Positions 8,600 through 16,906 of a stretch of DNA of 60,384 nucleotides are shown here, one piece after another. The DNA lies in the NCBI GenBank assembly GCA_017621815.1, contig JAGASK010000022.1, positions 1 through 60,384 on the forward strand, read 5' to 3'. Numbering within the stretch: the first letter of the stretch is position 1; each line of letters begins with the position of its first letter. This stretch comes from Lachnospiraceae bacterium. GTDB taxonomy: Bacteria; Bacillota; Clostridia; Lachnospirales; Lachnospiraceae. The notes under the pieces are model-generated. The model saw only the letters and a list, made by a program, of their open reading frames with translations. It ran no database searches and was not told the origin of the DNA. Made by a program: the position numbers and the translations under genes.

Positions 8600-10422
8600 A
8601 TAAAAAGGACAATAGGATTAGCACAAAGCAGACTGTGAAGCAGGTCTTTGAAAATAATCTGTTCCTGATAAAGCTTTGCTTTAGCGCTTCGCCTCTTTAC
8701 ATAATTACCATGACACTGGATGCGGCGAGAAACCAGATTTCCATTTTCTTTGAGCATACTTATGGAATCGGATATGTGCTCGAGGCTGCCGAGTTTCACT
8801 ATCCCTTCCGGCAGGTGGCAGCTTTTCTTCTGATTCTGGCAGGCTGTATTACGCTGGGCATGTTATTTTCCGTCATTGTAACTGATTACTGGGCGGCAAG
8901 GGAGCTTCCCAAGGTACGCCGCAGGGTTAAGATGGCGCTTTATGAAAAGGCCAGGGACCTGGACCTTAAATGTTATGATGACCCTGATTATTATAATGAG
9001 CTTGTACTTGCCATATCGGAAGCAGACAAGCAGATTGACAGATGTGTCACATTTCTGCAGAATACGGCATCGGGGATTGCCGTGTTTGTTTCTACCGGAA
9101 TTTATTTTTTCAGCAAAGATAAGTTATCCATTGTGTTTGCGGCAGTATCCTTTTGTCTTTCCTTTTTCTTTAATCAGCTGTATAACAGGCTGTCCTATGA
9201 GATACGAATGAAAAGGAATCCCTTTGAACGGAAGCGGGATTATGTGAAAAGGGTCTTCTATTTAAGCGATTATGCAAAGGAACTCCGGCTGAATCCCCAG
9301 GTGTCGGATATTTTGTTTACGGATTTTGATAAAGCCAATGATGAAATTTATAAGGCTGAAAAGAATTATGCAAACCGCAGGTTTGCCTTAAGCTTTTTGT
9401 GCCGTTATGTGAGCAATTATTTTTTCAGTGATGTCCTTTATACTTCCTATCTTGTTTTTAAGGCGGCGGTAATCCATACGCTTTCTTACAGCAGTGTGGC
9501 AATTTTATATAATTCTTTCGGCAGGATGAAGCAGAGTATGAGCCTTTTTACAGATGTTTATCCTTATGCCAGTGAAACCAGCCTGTATGTGCAGAAGATT
9601 CGTGATTTCCTTGATTATGAGCCGGAAATCAAGAGCCGGAAAGGGCTCCCTTCGGCAAACCGGGCAAAGGCCCTTGAGTTAAAGCATGTATCTTTTGCCT
9701 ACAATAAAGCAGACGGCAATATTATTAATGATGTTTCCCTTTCCGTTATGCCGGGAGAAAAGATAGCGCTGGTGGGATATAACGGAGCAGGAAAAACTAC
9801 TTTGATTAAGCTTATTATGAGGCTTTATGAGGTGGCGGAAGGGGAAATCCTTGCGGACGGTATTGATATCCGGGATTATGATGTAGAGAAATACCGCCAT
9901 TCTATCGGAACAGTATTCCAGGATTTTAAGATTTTTGCGGGAACAGTAACGGAAAATGTCCTGCTTGACCTTGACAATGGAACTGAAAAGGAGAAGGTAA
10001 GGGATGCCCTTTGCCGCAGCGGGCTTGCAGAACGAATAGAAGGACTTCCTTATGGGTTGGATACCCAGCTGACCACAGAATTTGCAAAAGAAGGTGTGAA
10101 TCTTTCCGGAGGTGAGAGCCAGAAACTGGCAATCGGCAGGGTATTTTACAAGGATACAGGACTGATTATTTTAGATGAACCCTCCAGCGCCCTTGACCCC
10201 ATAGCGGAATACCAGCTGAATCATGCCATGCTTGAGGCTACGGAAAATAAAACGGTTATTTTTATTTCACACCGTTTATCGACCACCCGGCTTGCAGACC
10301 GTATTGTACTTTTGAAGGACGGCAGGATTGCAGAACAGGGAACCCATGAGGAGCTGCTTTTGCTGAACGGATGGTATGCACAGATGTGGCGGGCACAGGC
10401 AGGACAATATATAGAGGTGTGA
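8596..10422 (+). CDS. ABC exporter half-transporter (membrane plus ATPase), second of a pair
   Basis: A 608-residue partner of the preceding protein with the same architecture: six predicted membrane segments, then an ATPase domain with Walker A GYNGAGKTT, FQDFKIF, signature LSGGESQK, LDEPSSALDP and ISHRLS. Both halves keep a Walker B glutamate, so both ATP sites may work. Shared features (CYDDPDYYNELVLAI here, CYEDSDFYNRYTMAI in the partner) show that the pair arose by duplication. The gene begins inside the last codons of its neighbour. It is followed by an 80-base gap with a TATACAAT-like -10, so the operon probably ends here. Confidence 0.92.
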   Translation: MNKKDNRISTKQTVKQVFENNLFLIKLCFSASPLYIITMTLDAARNQISIFFEHTYGIGYVLEAAEFHYPFRQVAAFLLILAGCITLGMLFSVIVTDYWAARELPKVRRRVKMALYEKARDLDLKCYDDPDYYNELVLAISEADKQIDRCVTFLQNTASGIAVFVSTGIYFFSKDKLSIVFAAVSFCLSFFFNQLYNRLSYEIRMKRNPFERKRDYVKRVFYLSDYAKELRLNPQVSDILFTDFDKANDEIYKAEKNYANRRFALSFLCRYVSNYFFSDVLYTSYLVFKAAVIHTLSYSSVAILYNSFGRMKQSMSLFTDVYPYASETSLYVQKIRDFLDYEPEIKSRKGLPSANRAKALELKHVSFAYNKADGNIINDVSLSVMPGEKIALVGYNGAGKTTLIKLIMRLYEVAEGEILADGIDIRDYDVEKYRHSIGTVFQDFKIFAGTVTENVLLDLDNGTEKEKVRDALCRSGLAERIEGLPYGLDTQLTTEFAKEGVNLSGGESQKLAIGRVFYKDTGLIILDEPSSALDPIAEYQLNHAMLEATENKTVIFISHRLSTTRLADRIVLLKDGRIAEQGTHEELLLLNGWYAQMWRAQAGQYIEV

Positions 10423-10504
10423 TTTACAGTCAATAAATATGGATTTTCGAAAAGCTTTAGTATACAATAAATAGTGATACTGTAGGATAGGAGTCAGAAA
10501 GCAT

Positions 10505-11461
10505 ATGAAAATTGTAATTTTAGAAAGAAACAGCGTGGGAACCGATGTTTCCGTGGATGAAATCAGTACATACGGAGAAGTGGCAGTTTACCGCAATACA
10601 ACAAAAGAAGATGTGTCAGAAAGAGTTAAGGATGCGGAAATTATTGTTGCAAACAAGGCACCGCTGAATGCAGAGACCTTAAAGGATGCACAGAATGTAA
10701 AGCTGATTTGCGAGTTTGCAACGGGCTATGACAATGTTGACCTTGAGTATTGCAGGAGCAGGGGAATTAAGGTTGCCAATGTGGTAAATTATTCTACCGA
10801 TGCGGTAGCCCAGCATACTTTTGCCCTCTGTCTGTATATTCTGGAAAAACTGAACCACTATGATAATTATGTGAAATCCGGAGAATATGCGGCACAGGAC
10901 AGGTTTTCCAATTTTGATATTCCTTATACGGAGCTGGCGGGCAAGACCTGGGGAATTATCGGTATGGGAAATATCGGCAGGAAGGTGGCGGAAATAGCAA
11001 AGGCTTTCGGCTGTCGTGTCATATTTTATTCCGTTACGGGAAAAAGCAGCTGCACGGAGTATGAAAGAGTGGATTTTGACACACTGCTTGCGGAATCCGA
11101 TTTTCTGTCGCTGCACTGTCCTTTAAGTGACATTACAAGAAATCTGATAAATCTGGATGCCCTGAAAAAAATGAAGAAAACGGCAATTCTCATTAATGTG
11201 GCAAGAGGTCCTGTTGTAAATGATGAAGACCTGTATACTGCCCTGACTGAAAATTATATTCTGGGCGCGGGACTGGATGTAACGGGTACGGAGCCTATGA
11301 AGGACAGCAATCCCTTAAGCAAGATTACGGACAGCAGCCGTCTGATTATTACACCTCATATGGCATGGGCAAGTATTGAAGCCAGAACCAGATGTGTTTC
11401 GGAAACCTGCAAAAATATTGAAGCCTATTTGAAGGGTGAGGAAAGAAATATTGTTTCTTAA
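10505..11461 (+). CDS. D-2-hydroxyacid dehydrogenase (NAD-dependent)
   Basis: A 318-residue enzyme of the D-isomer-specific 2-hydroxyacid dehydrogenase family, which interconverts 2-oxoacids and D-2-hydroxyacids in the cytoplasm. The NAD-binding Rossmann motif GMGNIGRKVAE is at about residues 157-167. The catalytic Arg lies in NVARGPVV, the Glu in GTEP and the His in PHMAW. Overall features resemble glycerate/hydroxypyruvate reductases, but substrate choice cannot be read from sequence. It starts with a good AGGAG site and sits 22 bases before the deaminase gene, so it is likely the first gene of an operon with the two SAH-recycling genes. Confidence 0.9.
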   Translation: MKIVILERNSVGTDVSVDEISTYGEVAVYRNTTKEDVSERVKDAEIIVANKAPLNAETLKDAQNVKLICEFATGYDNVDLEYCRSRGIKVANVVNYSTDAVAQHTFALCLYILEKLNHYDNYVKSGEYAAQDRFSNFDIPYTELAGKTWGIIGMGNIGRKVAEIAKAFGCRVIFYSVTGKSSCTEYERVDFDTLLAESDFLSLHCPLSDITRNLINLDALKKMKKTAILINVARGPVVNDEDLYTALTENYILGAGLDVTGTEPMKDSNPLSKITDSSRLIITPHMAWASIEARTRCVSETCKNIEAYLKGEERNIVS

Positions 11462-11483
11462 AGAAAAATAACGGAGGATTTTT

Positions 11484-12785
11484 ATGGGAATTGTTTTAAA
11501 AAATATTTCGGCAATTCTGCCAGACAAAGATAAGGATGAAGTGAAGGAAACCAGTATTTATATTGAAGGGAACAGGATTGCTGCTATAGGAGAAAAGCCG
11601 GAAGGCTTTACAGAGGATAAGGTGATTGACGGCAGGGACAAGCTGGTTATTCCGGGACTGATTAATTGTCATACCCATTCTTATATGGCATTTATGAGAA
11701 ATGTAGCGGATGATCTGTCCTTTATGGACTGGCTGTTTGGAACCATTGACCCTATTGAACAGCAGATGACGGATGAGGATACTTACTGGGGAGCATGTCT
11801 TGCCATTATTGAAATGATGAAAAGCGGAACTACCTGCTTTAATGATATGCAGATGAACATTCATCAGACAACCAGGGCGGTAAAGGAGTCCGGCATGAGG
11901 GCTGTTATCTGCAGGGGGCTGGTTGGAAGCGGCAATGATGAGGCAGGACAGATCCGGTTAAAACAGGCATATGAGGAAAGAGATGCTGCCAGGGATTGTG
12001 ACAGGCTGAGCTTTGCATTAGGACCCCATGCGCCTTATACCTGTGATGATGGCTTTATGAGGATCGTGTCTGAGGAAGCAAAAAAGAATCATATGCGGAT
12101 TCATGTGCATTTATCCGAAAGCGTCAGTGAAATAGAACAGATTCGGGAAAAATACGGCTGTACTCCCATTGAAATGGCCGATAAAAACGGATTGTTTGAT
12201 GTGCCTGCAATCGCAGCCCACTGTGTACAGGCAACAGACAGTGATATTGATATTTTAAAAGAAAAAGGAGTCAGCGTAGTTACCAATCCTGCCAGCAACA
12301 TGAAGCTTGGCAATGGCTTTGCCCCTGTGGCAAAAATGCTGGAAAAGGGAGTGAATGTGTGTCTTGGAACAGACGGGGCAGCGTCCAATAACAGTCTTAA
12401 TATGTTCCATGAACTGAGCCTTCTGACCTTAATCCATAAGGGCGTCAATAAAACTCCCCAGTGTATCAGCGCAAGAGAAGGCTTCCGTATTGCAACTATT
12501 AACGGAGCTAAGGCCCTTGGGCTTGAGAGAGAAATCGGTACGATTGAGGCGGGTAAAAAGGCAGACCTTGCCATTCTGAATTTGAATACACCTTCCCTTA
12601 CACCCAGAAATAACCTGATTGCGGGACTTTCCTATTCTGCAAACGGTTCTGAGGTGGAAACGGTTATTATTGACGGTAAAATTACCATGGAAGACAGAAA
12701 GATACTGACCATGGATGAAGAGCTGGTATATAAAAAAGTGAATGAAATCATAACCCGGATGGGACTGGATAAGAAAGAATATTAA
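11484..12785 (+). CDS. mtaD: S-adenosylhomocysteine / 5'-methylthioadenosine deaminase
   Basis: A 433-residue amidohydrolase-superfamily enzyme. Metal ligands are seen in NCHTH (His63, His65), HVHLSES, AAHCVQ and LGTDGAASNN. The pattern fits the MtaD/SsnA/TRZ branch, in which Thermotoga TM0936 was shown to deaminate SAH and MTA to the inosine forms. The next gene is an AhcY homologue, which supports SAH as the substrate: deamination to S-inosylhomocysteine, then hydrolysis. Start at 11484 with ribosome site CGGAGG. Alternatives are guanine or other aminohydrolases, but the neighbour makes these less likely. Confidence 0.88.
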   Translation: MGIVLKNISAILPDKDKDEVKETSIYIEGNRIAAIGEKPEGFTEDKVIDGRDKLVIPGLINCHTHSYMAFMRNVADDLSFMDWLFGTIDPIEQQMTDEDTYWGACLAIIEMMKSGTTCFNDMQMNIHQTTRAVKESGMRAVICRGLVGSGNDEAGQIRLKQAYEERDAARDCDRLSFALGPHAPYTCDDGFMRIVSEEAKKNHMRIHVHLSESVSEIEQIREKYGCTPIEMADKNGLFDVPAIAAHCVQATDSDIDILKEKGVSVVTNPASNMKLGNGFAPVAKMLEKGVNVCLGTDGAASNNSLNMFHELSLLTLIHKGVNKTPQCISAREGFRIATINGAKALGLEREIGTIEAGKKADLAILNLNTPSLTPRNNLIAGLSYSANGSEVETVIIDGKITMEDRKILTMDEELVYKKVNEIITRMGLDKKEY

Positions 12786-12829
12786 TCTATTTAAAATGGA
12801 AAATCGGAAAAGATAACGGAGGAAACGAA

Positions 12830-14080
12830 ATGAGCAGTGAAATCAGAGATATTAATTTGGCGCAGTCCGGCGCACGTAAAATTGAATGGGTAAAAAGAAA
12901 TTGTGATTTGCTCCGCACTCTGGAGGAAGAGTTTTCAAAAACAAAGCCCTTTGCAGGAAAGAAAATTGCGCTTTCCGTGCATTTGGAGGCAAAGACAGCT
13001 TATCTTTGCAAGGTGCTTCGTGCAGGCGGTGCGGAAATGTATGTAACGGGTTCCAATCCCCTTTCCACCCAGGATGATGTGGCAGCAGCCCTTGTGGCGG
13101 ACGGGCTTGAGGTACATGCATGGTATGACAGTACGCCGGAAGAATATGAAATGCATATCCGCCATACTTTGGAGGCAGGTCCCAACATTATTATTGATGA
13201 CGGCGGCGATTTGGTAAATATGGTTCACAGCCATATGCCGGAACTGATTCCGGATATTATCGGCGGATGCGAAGAAACCACTACAGGCATTATCCGTCTG
13301 GAGGCAATGAATAAAGCGGGAGAATTGAAATTCCCCATGGTTCGTGTGAACAATGCGGACTGTAAGCATTTATTTGACAACAGATACGGTACAGGCCAGT
13401 CCGTATGGGACGGCATCAACAGAACCACCAATCTGATTGTAGCAGGTAAAATTGTAGTAGTAGCAGGCTACGGCTGGTGCGGTAAGGGAACTGCCATGAG
13501 AGCAAAAGGACTTGGGGCAAGGGTTATCGTAACGGAAATTGACCCTATTAAAGCGATTGAAGCCGTTATGGATGGATTTGATGTAATGCCCATGCACGAG
13601 GCTGCCAGGGTAGGTGATTTCTTTGTTACCGTTACAGGATGTGAAAAGGTTATTGATGAGGAAGATTTTGCCGTATTAAAGGACGGCGCTATTCTCTGCA
13701 ATGCAGGTCATTTCGATTGTGAAATCGATATGGCAAGACTTCGTGAAATTGCAGTGGAAACAAGGGAAATGAGAAAGAATATTATGGGCTATAAACTTCC
13801 CACCGGACAATGGGTATTTGTTCTCGGCGAAGGCAGGCTGGTTAATCTGGCAGCAGGTGACGGACATCCTGCAGAGATTATGGACATGAGCTTTGCAATT
13901 CAGGCACTTTCTGCGAAATATCTGGTGGAACATGGCAGTGAACTTACGGAAAAGCTGATTGATGTTCCGAAGGAGGTTGACAGGGATGTTGCAAAACGTA
14001 AGCTGGCATTCCTCGGCAAGGAAATCGATGTGCTGACACCTGAGCAGGAAAAATACCTGAACAGCTATGCATTGGATTAA
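12830..14080 (+). CDS. ahcY: Adenosylhomocysteinase homologue, likely S-inosylhomocysteine hydrolase
   Basis: A 416-residue NAD-dependent hydrolase that splits the thioether of S-adenosyl- or S-inosyl-homocysteine into homocysteine and nucleoside. The NAD site is GYGWCGKGTAMRAKGLGA, with the expected DNRYGTGQS before it and NAGHFDCEID after it. Two features point to the archaeal/Thermotoga type. The purine-contact segment reads VHLEAKTAYL (His51, Glu53, Lys55), where animal enzymes have His-Met-Thr-Val-Glu-Thr. The protein also ends in LNSYALD, without the C-terminal Lys/Tyr tail of the long form. With the deaminase 45 bases upstream, S-inosylhomocysteine is the probable substrate. Ribosome site GGAGGAAACG. 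Confidence 0.93.
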   Translation: MSSEIRDINLAQSGARKIEWVKRNCDLLRTLEEEFSKTKPFAGKKIALSVHLEAKTAYLCKVLRAGGAEMYVTGSNPLSTQDDVAAALVADGLEVHAWYDSTPEEYEMHIRHTLEAGPNIIIDDGGDLVNMVHSHMPELIPDIIGGCEETTTGIIRLEAMNKAGELKFPMVRVNNADCKHLFDNRYGTGQSVWDGINRTTNLIVAGKIVVVAGYGWCGKGTAMRAKGLGARVIVTEIDPIKAIEAVMDGFDVMPMHEAARVGDFFVTVTGCEKVIDEEDFAVLKDGAILCNAGHFDCEIDMARLREIAVETREMRKNIMGYKLPTGQWVFVLGEGRLVNLAAGDGHPAEIMDMSFAIQALSAKYLVEHGSELTEKLIDVPKEVDRDVAKRKLAFLGKEIDVLTPEQEKYLNSYALD

Positions 14081-14142
14081 TTTCAAGAAAAAATAAATAT
14101 ATTGATTAAAATTGCATAATGATTTAAAATATAAACATATTA

Positions 14143-14171
14143 TTGTTGTACAATTTATATATTTTTATACA
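14143..14171 (+). promoter_or_regulatory. Predicted sigma-A promoter with inverted repeat
   Basis: TTGTTG at 14143-14148, a 17-base spacer and TATACA at 14166-14171, in a very AT-rich gap. The two promoter elements contain inverted copies TGTTGTA and TACAACA, so a dimeric regulator could sit across the promoter. It drives the phosphoribosyltransferase-like gene at 14219. Confidence 0.55.
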
Positions 14172-14218
14172 ACAGGAAGTATATTAACCGGTATTAAATT
14201 TAAAAGGAGGTATGTCAT

Positions 14219-14860
14219 ATGCAGGATATGATAAAAATCAGTTCCAAGTCTCACCCGAATGTTGTTTTAAAAGCAATTCCAGGACATTTCGTAACGCCGA
14301 ACTCACATGTAAATTATTATTTGGATATGACAACCTTAAAATCCCGATTAAGTGAAGCATCCATGGCAGCCAGAGAATTGAGCAGACAGATAGCGGTTAC
14401 AACCATTGTGGATACCATAGTATGTATAGACGGATGCGAGATAATCGGTGCATTCCTGGCAGAGGAATTGACCAGAGCCGGAATATATTCCATGAATACT
14501 CACAAGACAATTTATATTGTAACGCCGGAATTTGCAAATTCCGGACAGATATTATTCAGGGACAACCTCCTGCCAATGATAAAAGGCAAGAATGTATTGC
14601 TTTTACTGGCTTCAGCAACAACCGGCCAGACTATTATTAAAGCAGCACAGGCGCTTAGTTATTACGGAGCCACTATCAGCGGAGTCAGCGCAGTGTTCAG
14701 TGCAGCAAACAGTGTGATAGGAATTCCCATAAGATCTTTATTTACCATAGTGGATATTCCTGATTATAAAGCATACAATCCGGAAGGATGCAGCATGTGT
14801 AAGGAAAATCAGCCGATTGATGCATTTGCAAACGGTTTTGGATATTCCAAAATTAATTAA
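14219..14860 (+). CDS. Orotate-phosphoribosyltransferase-like protein with degenerate PRPP motif
   Basis: A 213-residue type I phosphoribosyltransferase-fold protein. The fold is recognised from KNVLLLLASATTGQTIIKAA (about residues 124-143) followed by GATISGVSAVF, the place where active enzymes have VLLVDDVxTTGGT. The acidic pair that binds PRPP-ribose is replaced here by Leu-Ala. This suggests a regulator or binding protein, or an unusual enzyme, rather than a PyrE doing de novo UMP synthesis. A short CSMC motif lies near the C-terminus. The gene stands alone with its own promoter and terminator, and no pyrimidine genes are nearby. AAAGGAGG lies before the ATG. Confidence 0.75.
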   Translation: MQDMIKISSKSHPNVVLKAIPGHFVTPNSHVNYYLDMTTLKSRLSEASMAARELSRQIAVTTIVDTIVCIDGCEIIGAFLAEELTRAGIYSMNTHKTIYIVTPEFANSGQILFRDNLLPMIKGKNVLLLLASATTGQTIIKAAQALSYYGATISGVSAVFSAANSVIGIPIRSLFTIVDIPDYKAYNPEGCSMCKENQPIDAFANGFGYSKIN

Positions 14861-14866
14861 AAGACA

Positions 14867-14912
14867 AAAATAAGGAGTATGGGTGAAAATTCACTTTTAT
14901 GCTCCTTATTTT
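14867..14912. terminator. Bidirectional intrinsic terminator
   Basis: AAAATAAGGAGTAT (14867-14880) pairs with ATGCTCCTTATTTT (14899-14912), 14 bp with one G-U pair. A-runs and T-runs lie on both sides. It serves the phosphoribosyltransferase-like gene on + and the ABC exporter ending at 14991 on -. Confidence 0.85.
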
Positions 14913-14990
14913 CCTGTTATAAGTAATTTTTCAATCGTCAGTGCAGCAGTCCCTTTTTGCGGCATTGGATATTATATAATTTTATTATCT

Positions 14991-16733
14991 TTATCGTATA
15001 CGGAACTGCATATTATAAAGCTCGGCATAAATCCCGTTTTTAGCCATAAGCTCTTCATGATTTCCGCTTTCGGCAATGCCGTTTTCCGTAAGCACCAGAA
15101 TTTTCTGCGCATTTCGGATGGTGGAAAGCCTGTGGGCAATGACAAAGGTGGTACGTCCTTTTGCCAGCTTTTCAAGAGATTCCTGTACAACACGTTCGCT
15201 TTCATTATCAAGGGCGGAGGTTGCTTCGTCAAAAATCAGAACAGGAGGATTTTTTAGAAATACCCTTGCAATGGAAAGGCGTTGTTTCTGTCCCCCGGAC
15301 AGCTTAATTCCCCTCTGACCGATGTTGGTATCATAGCCTTCGGGTAAATTCATAATAAACTCATGGGCGTTGGCATTTTGTGCCGCTGCCACGATTTCAG
15401 CCTCTGTGGCATCGGGCTTTCCGTATCTGATGTTGTCCATGACGCTGCCTGTAAATAAATAGACATCCTGCTGTACAATGCCGATATTGTTACGAAGGCT
15501 TTTAATGGTGAAATCCCGGATGTCAGTGCCGTCAAGCATAATGCATCCTTCCGATACATCATAAAATCTGGGTATCAGACTGCATAATGTGGACTTTCCC
15601 ACGCCGGAGGTGCCCACAAGGGCAATATATTCCCCTTCCTTTACATGAAGGTTCAGATTGGAAAGTACGGTTTCGGAATTTTCTTCATAATGAAAGGATA
15701 CATTTTTAAAGGTAATATCGCCTTTTGCCTTTTTCAGTTCAACAGCGCCGGGCTTATCTTCAATATCAGGATGGATGTTCAGTATTTCCAGAAATCTTGT
15801 GTATCCGGAAGCGCCGTTCTGAAACTGTTCCGTAAAACTGATCAGCTTTTTAATAGGATCCGTAAAATTATTAATATAGAGAAGAAAAGTAATTAAGTCC
15901 GTAATGGAAATCAGGTTTTTAGTGATGAAAACGGCGCCCATGGCAATTACAATTACGCTGATAAGAGTGGTAAAAGCACCCAGGCCTGAGTTATATAAGC
16001 CCATATATTTATAGCTTTCCTTTTTGCTTTCCACAAAGCGGTCATTACCTGCCTTGAATTTGTCCATTTCGATATCTTCGTTGGCAAAGGATTTTACCAC
16101 GCGGATACCTGAAAGATTGTCCTCGATCTGAGCATTGATGTCAGCGATTCTTGCCCTGTTTTTTACAAACGCTTTCTTCATTTTAATATTGAAGTAAAAA
16201 GCATAGGCAAGCATAAAGGGAACCACCGCAAATGCTACCAGTGCCAGATACCGGTTAACGGAAAGAAGAATCGTAAAGGAACCGGCAAGCTTAATGAGGG
16301 AAATAACGATATCTTCAGGACCATGGTGAAACAATTCGCTGATTTCAAATAAATCATTGGTAACACGGCTCATCAGCTGTCCGACCTTCTGGTTGTCATA
16401 AAAACTGAAGGACAGCTTCTGGTAATGGGCGAAAATTTCGTTTCGCATATTATATTCCATTTTAGCGCCCATAATATGACCGTAATAAGCAATAAAATAA
16501 TTGCAGTAGCACTCCAGAATAATTAAAGCTGCCATTATCACCGTCAGCATTAGAATGGTTTTAAGGGATTCTGATGCCTCCCGGTAAATAACATCGCTTG
16601 TAATGTAGCGGATAATCAGGGGAATGATTAAAGTTACCGCTGCACCTAAGCAGGCAAAAAACATATCTGCCGCAAATATTTTTTTGTATGGTTTGTAATA
16701 AGATAAAAATTTTTTCCATTGTTCTTTTTTCAT
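14991..16733 (-). CDS. MsbA/BmrA-type ABC exporter half-transporter
   Basis: A 580-residue multidrug or lipid exporter subunit. The membrane domain (about residues 15-300, six segments) is followed by a canonical ATPase: Walker A GTSGVGKST, signature LSGGQKQRLSIARV, Walker B LIFDEATSALD and AHRLST. Unlike the two exporter pairs elsewhere in this window, it stands alone and probably works as a homodimer. It is the first of only two - strand genes. It begins 170 bases from the divergently transcribed esterase gene, so the gap should hold both promoters. Substrate unknown. Confidence 0.93.
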   Translation of the reverse strand: MKKEQWKKFLSYYKPYKKIFAADMFFACLGAAVTLIIPLIIRYITSDVIYREASESLKTILMLTVIMAALIILECYCNYFIAYYGHIMGAKMEYNMRNEIFAHYQKLSFSFYDNQKVGQLMSRVTNDLFEISELFHHGPEDIVISLIKLAGSFTILLSVNRYLALVAFAVVPFMLAYAFYFNIKMKKAFVKNRARIADINAQIEDNLSGIRVVKSFANEDIEMDKFKAGNDRFVESKKESYKYMGLYNSGLGAFTTLISVIVIAMGAVFITKNLISITDLITFLLYINNFTDPIKKLISFTEQFQNGASGYTRFLEILNIHPDIEDKPGAVELKKAKGDITFKNVSFHYEENSETVLSNLNLHVKEGEYIALVGTSGVGKSTLCSLIPRFYDVSEGCIMLDGTDIRDFTIKSLRNNIGIVQQDVYLFTGSVMDNIRYGKPDATEAEIVAAAQNANAHEFIMNLPEGYDTNIGQRGIKLSGGQKQRLSIARVFLKNPPVLIFDEATSALDNESERVVQESLEKLAKGRTTFVIAHRLSTIRNAQKILVLTENGIAESGNHEELMAKNGIYAELYNMQFRIR

Positions 16734-16906
16734 GATGCACCTCGCAAGCCGATTATTTCATATGCCTAATATGGTAACATGCAAAATTCAATGAATCAAT
16801 TGATTTTTACATTTATTATGTGTAGTAGAACGGGAAGAAATATGATAAGATGTAAAGAACAAAGCGAAGTCAGGTCATGCAGTATTAAGGAAGGCAGGTC
16901 AGTCAT

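Noticed and set aside
14883-15257. 124-codon + strand frame opposite the ABC exporter end
   Set aside because: It overlaps the terminator and the antisense of a well-supported ABC transporter; its composition is that of a shadow frame.
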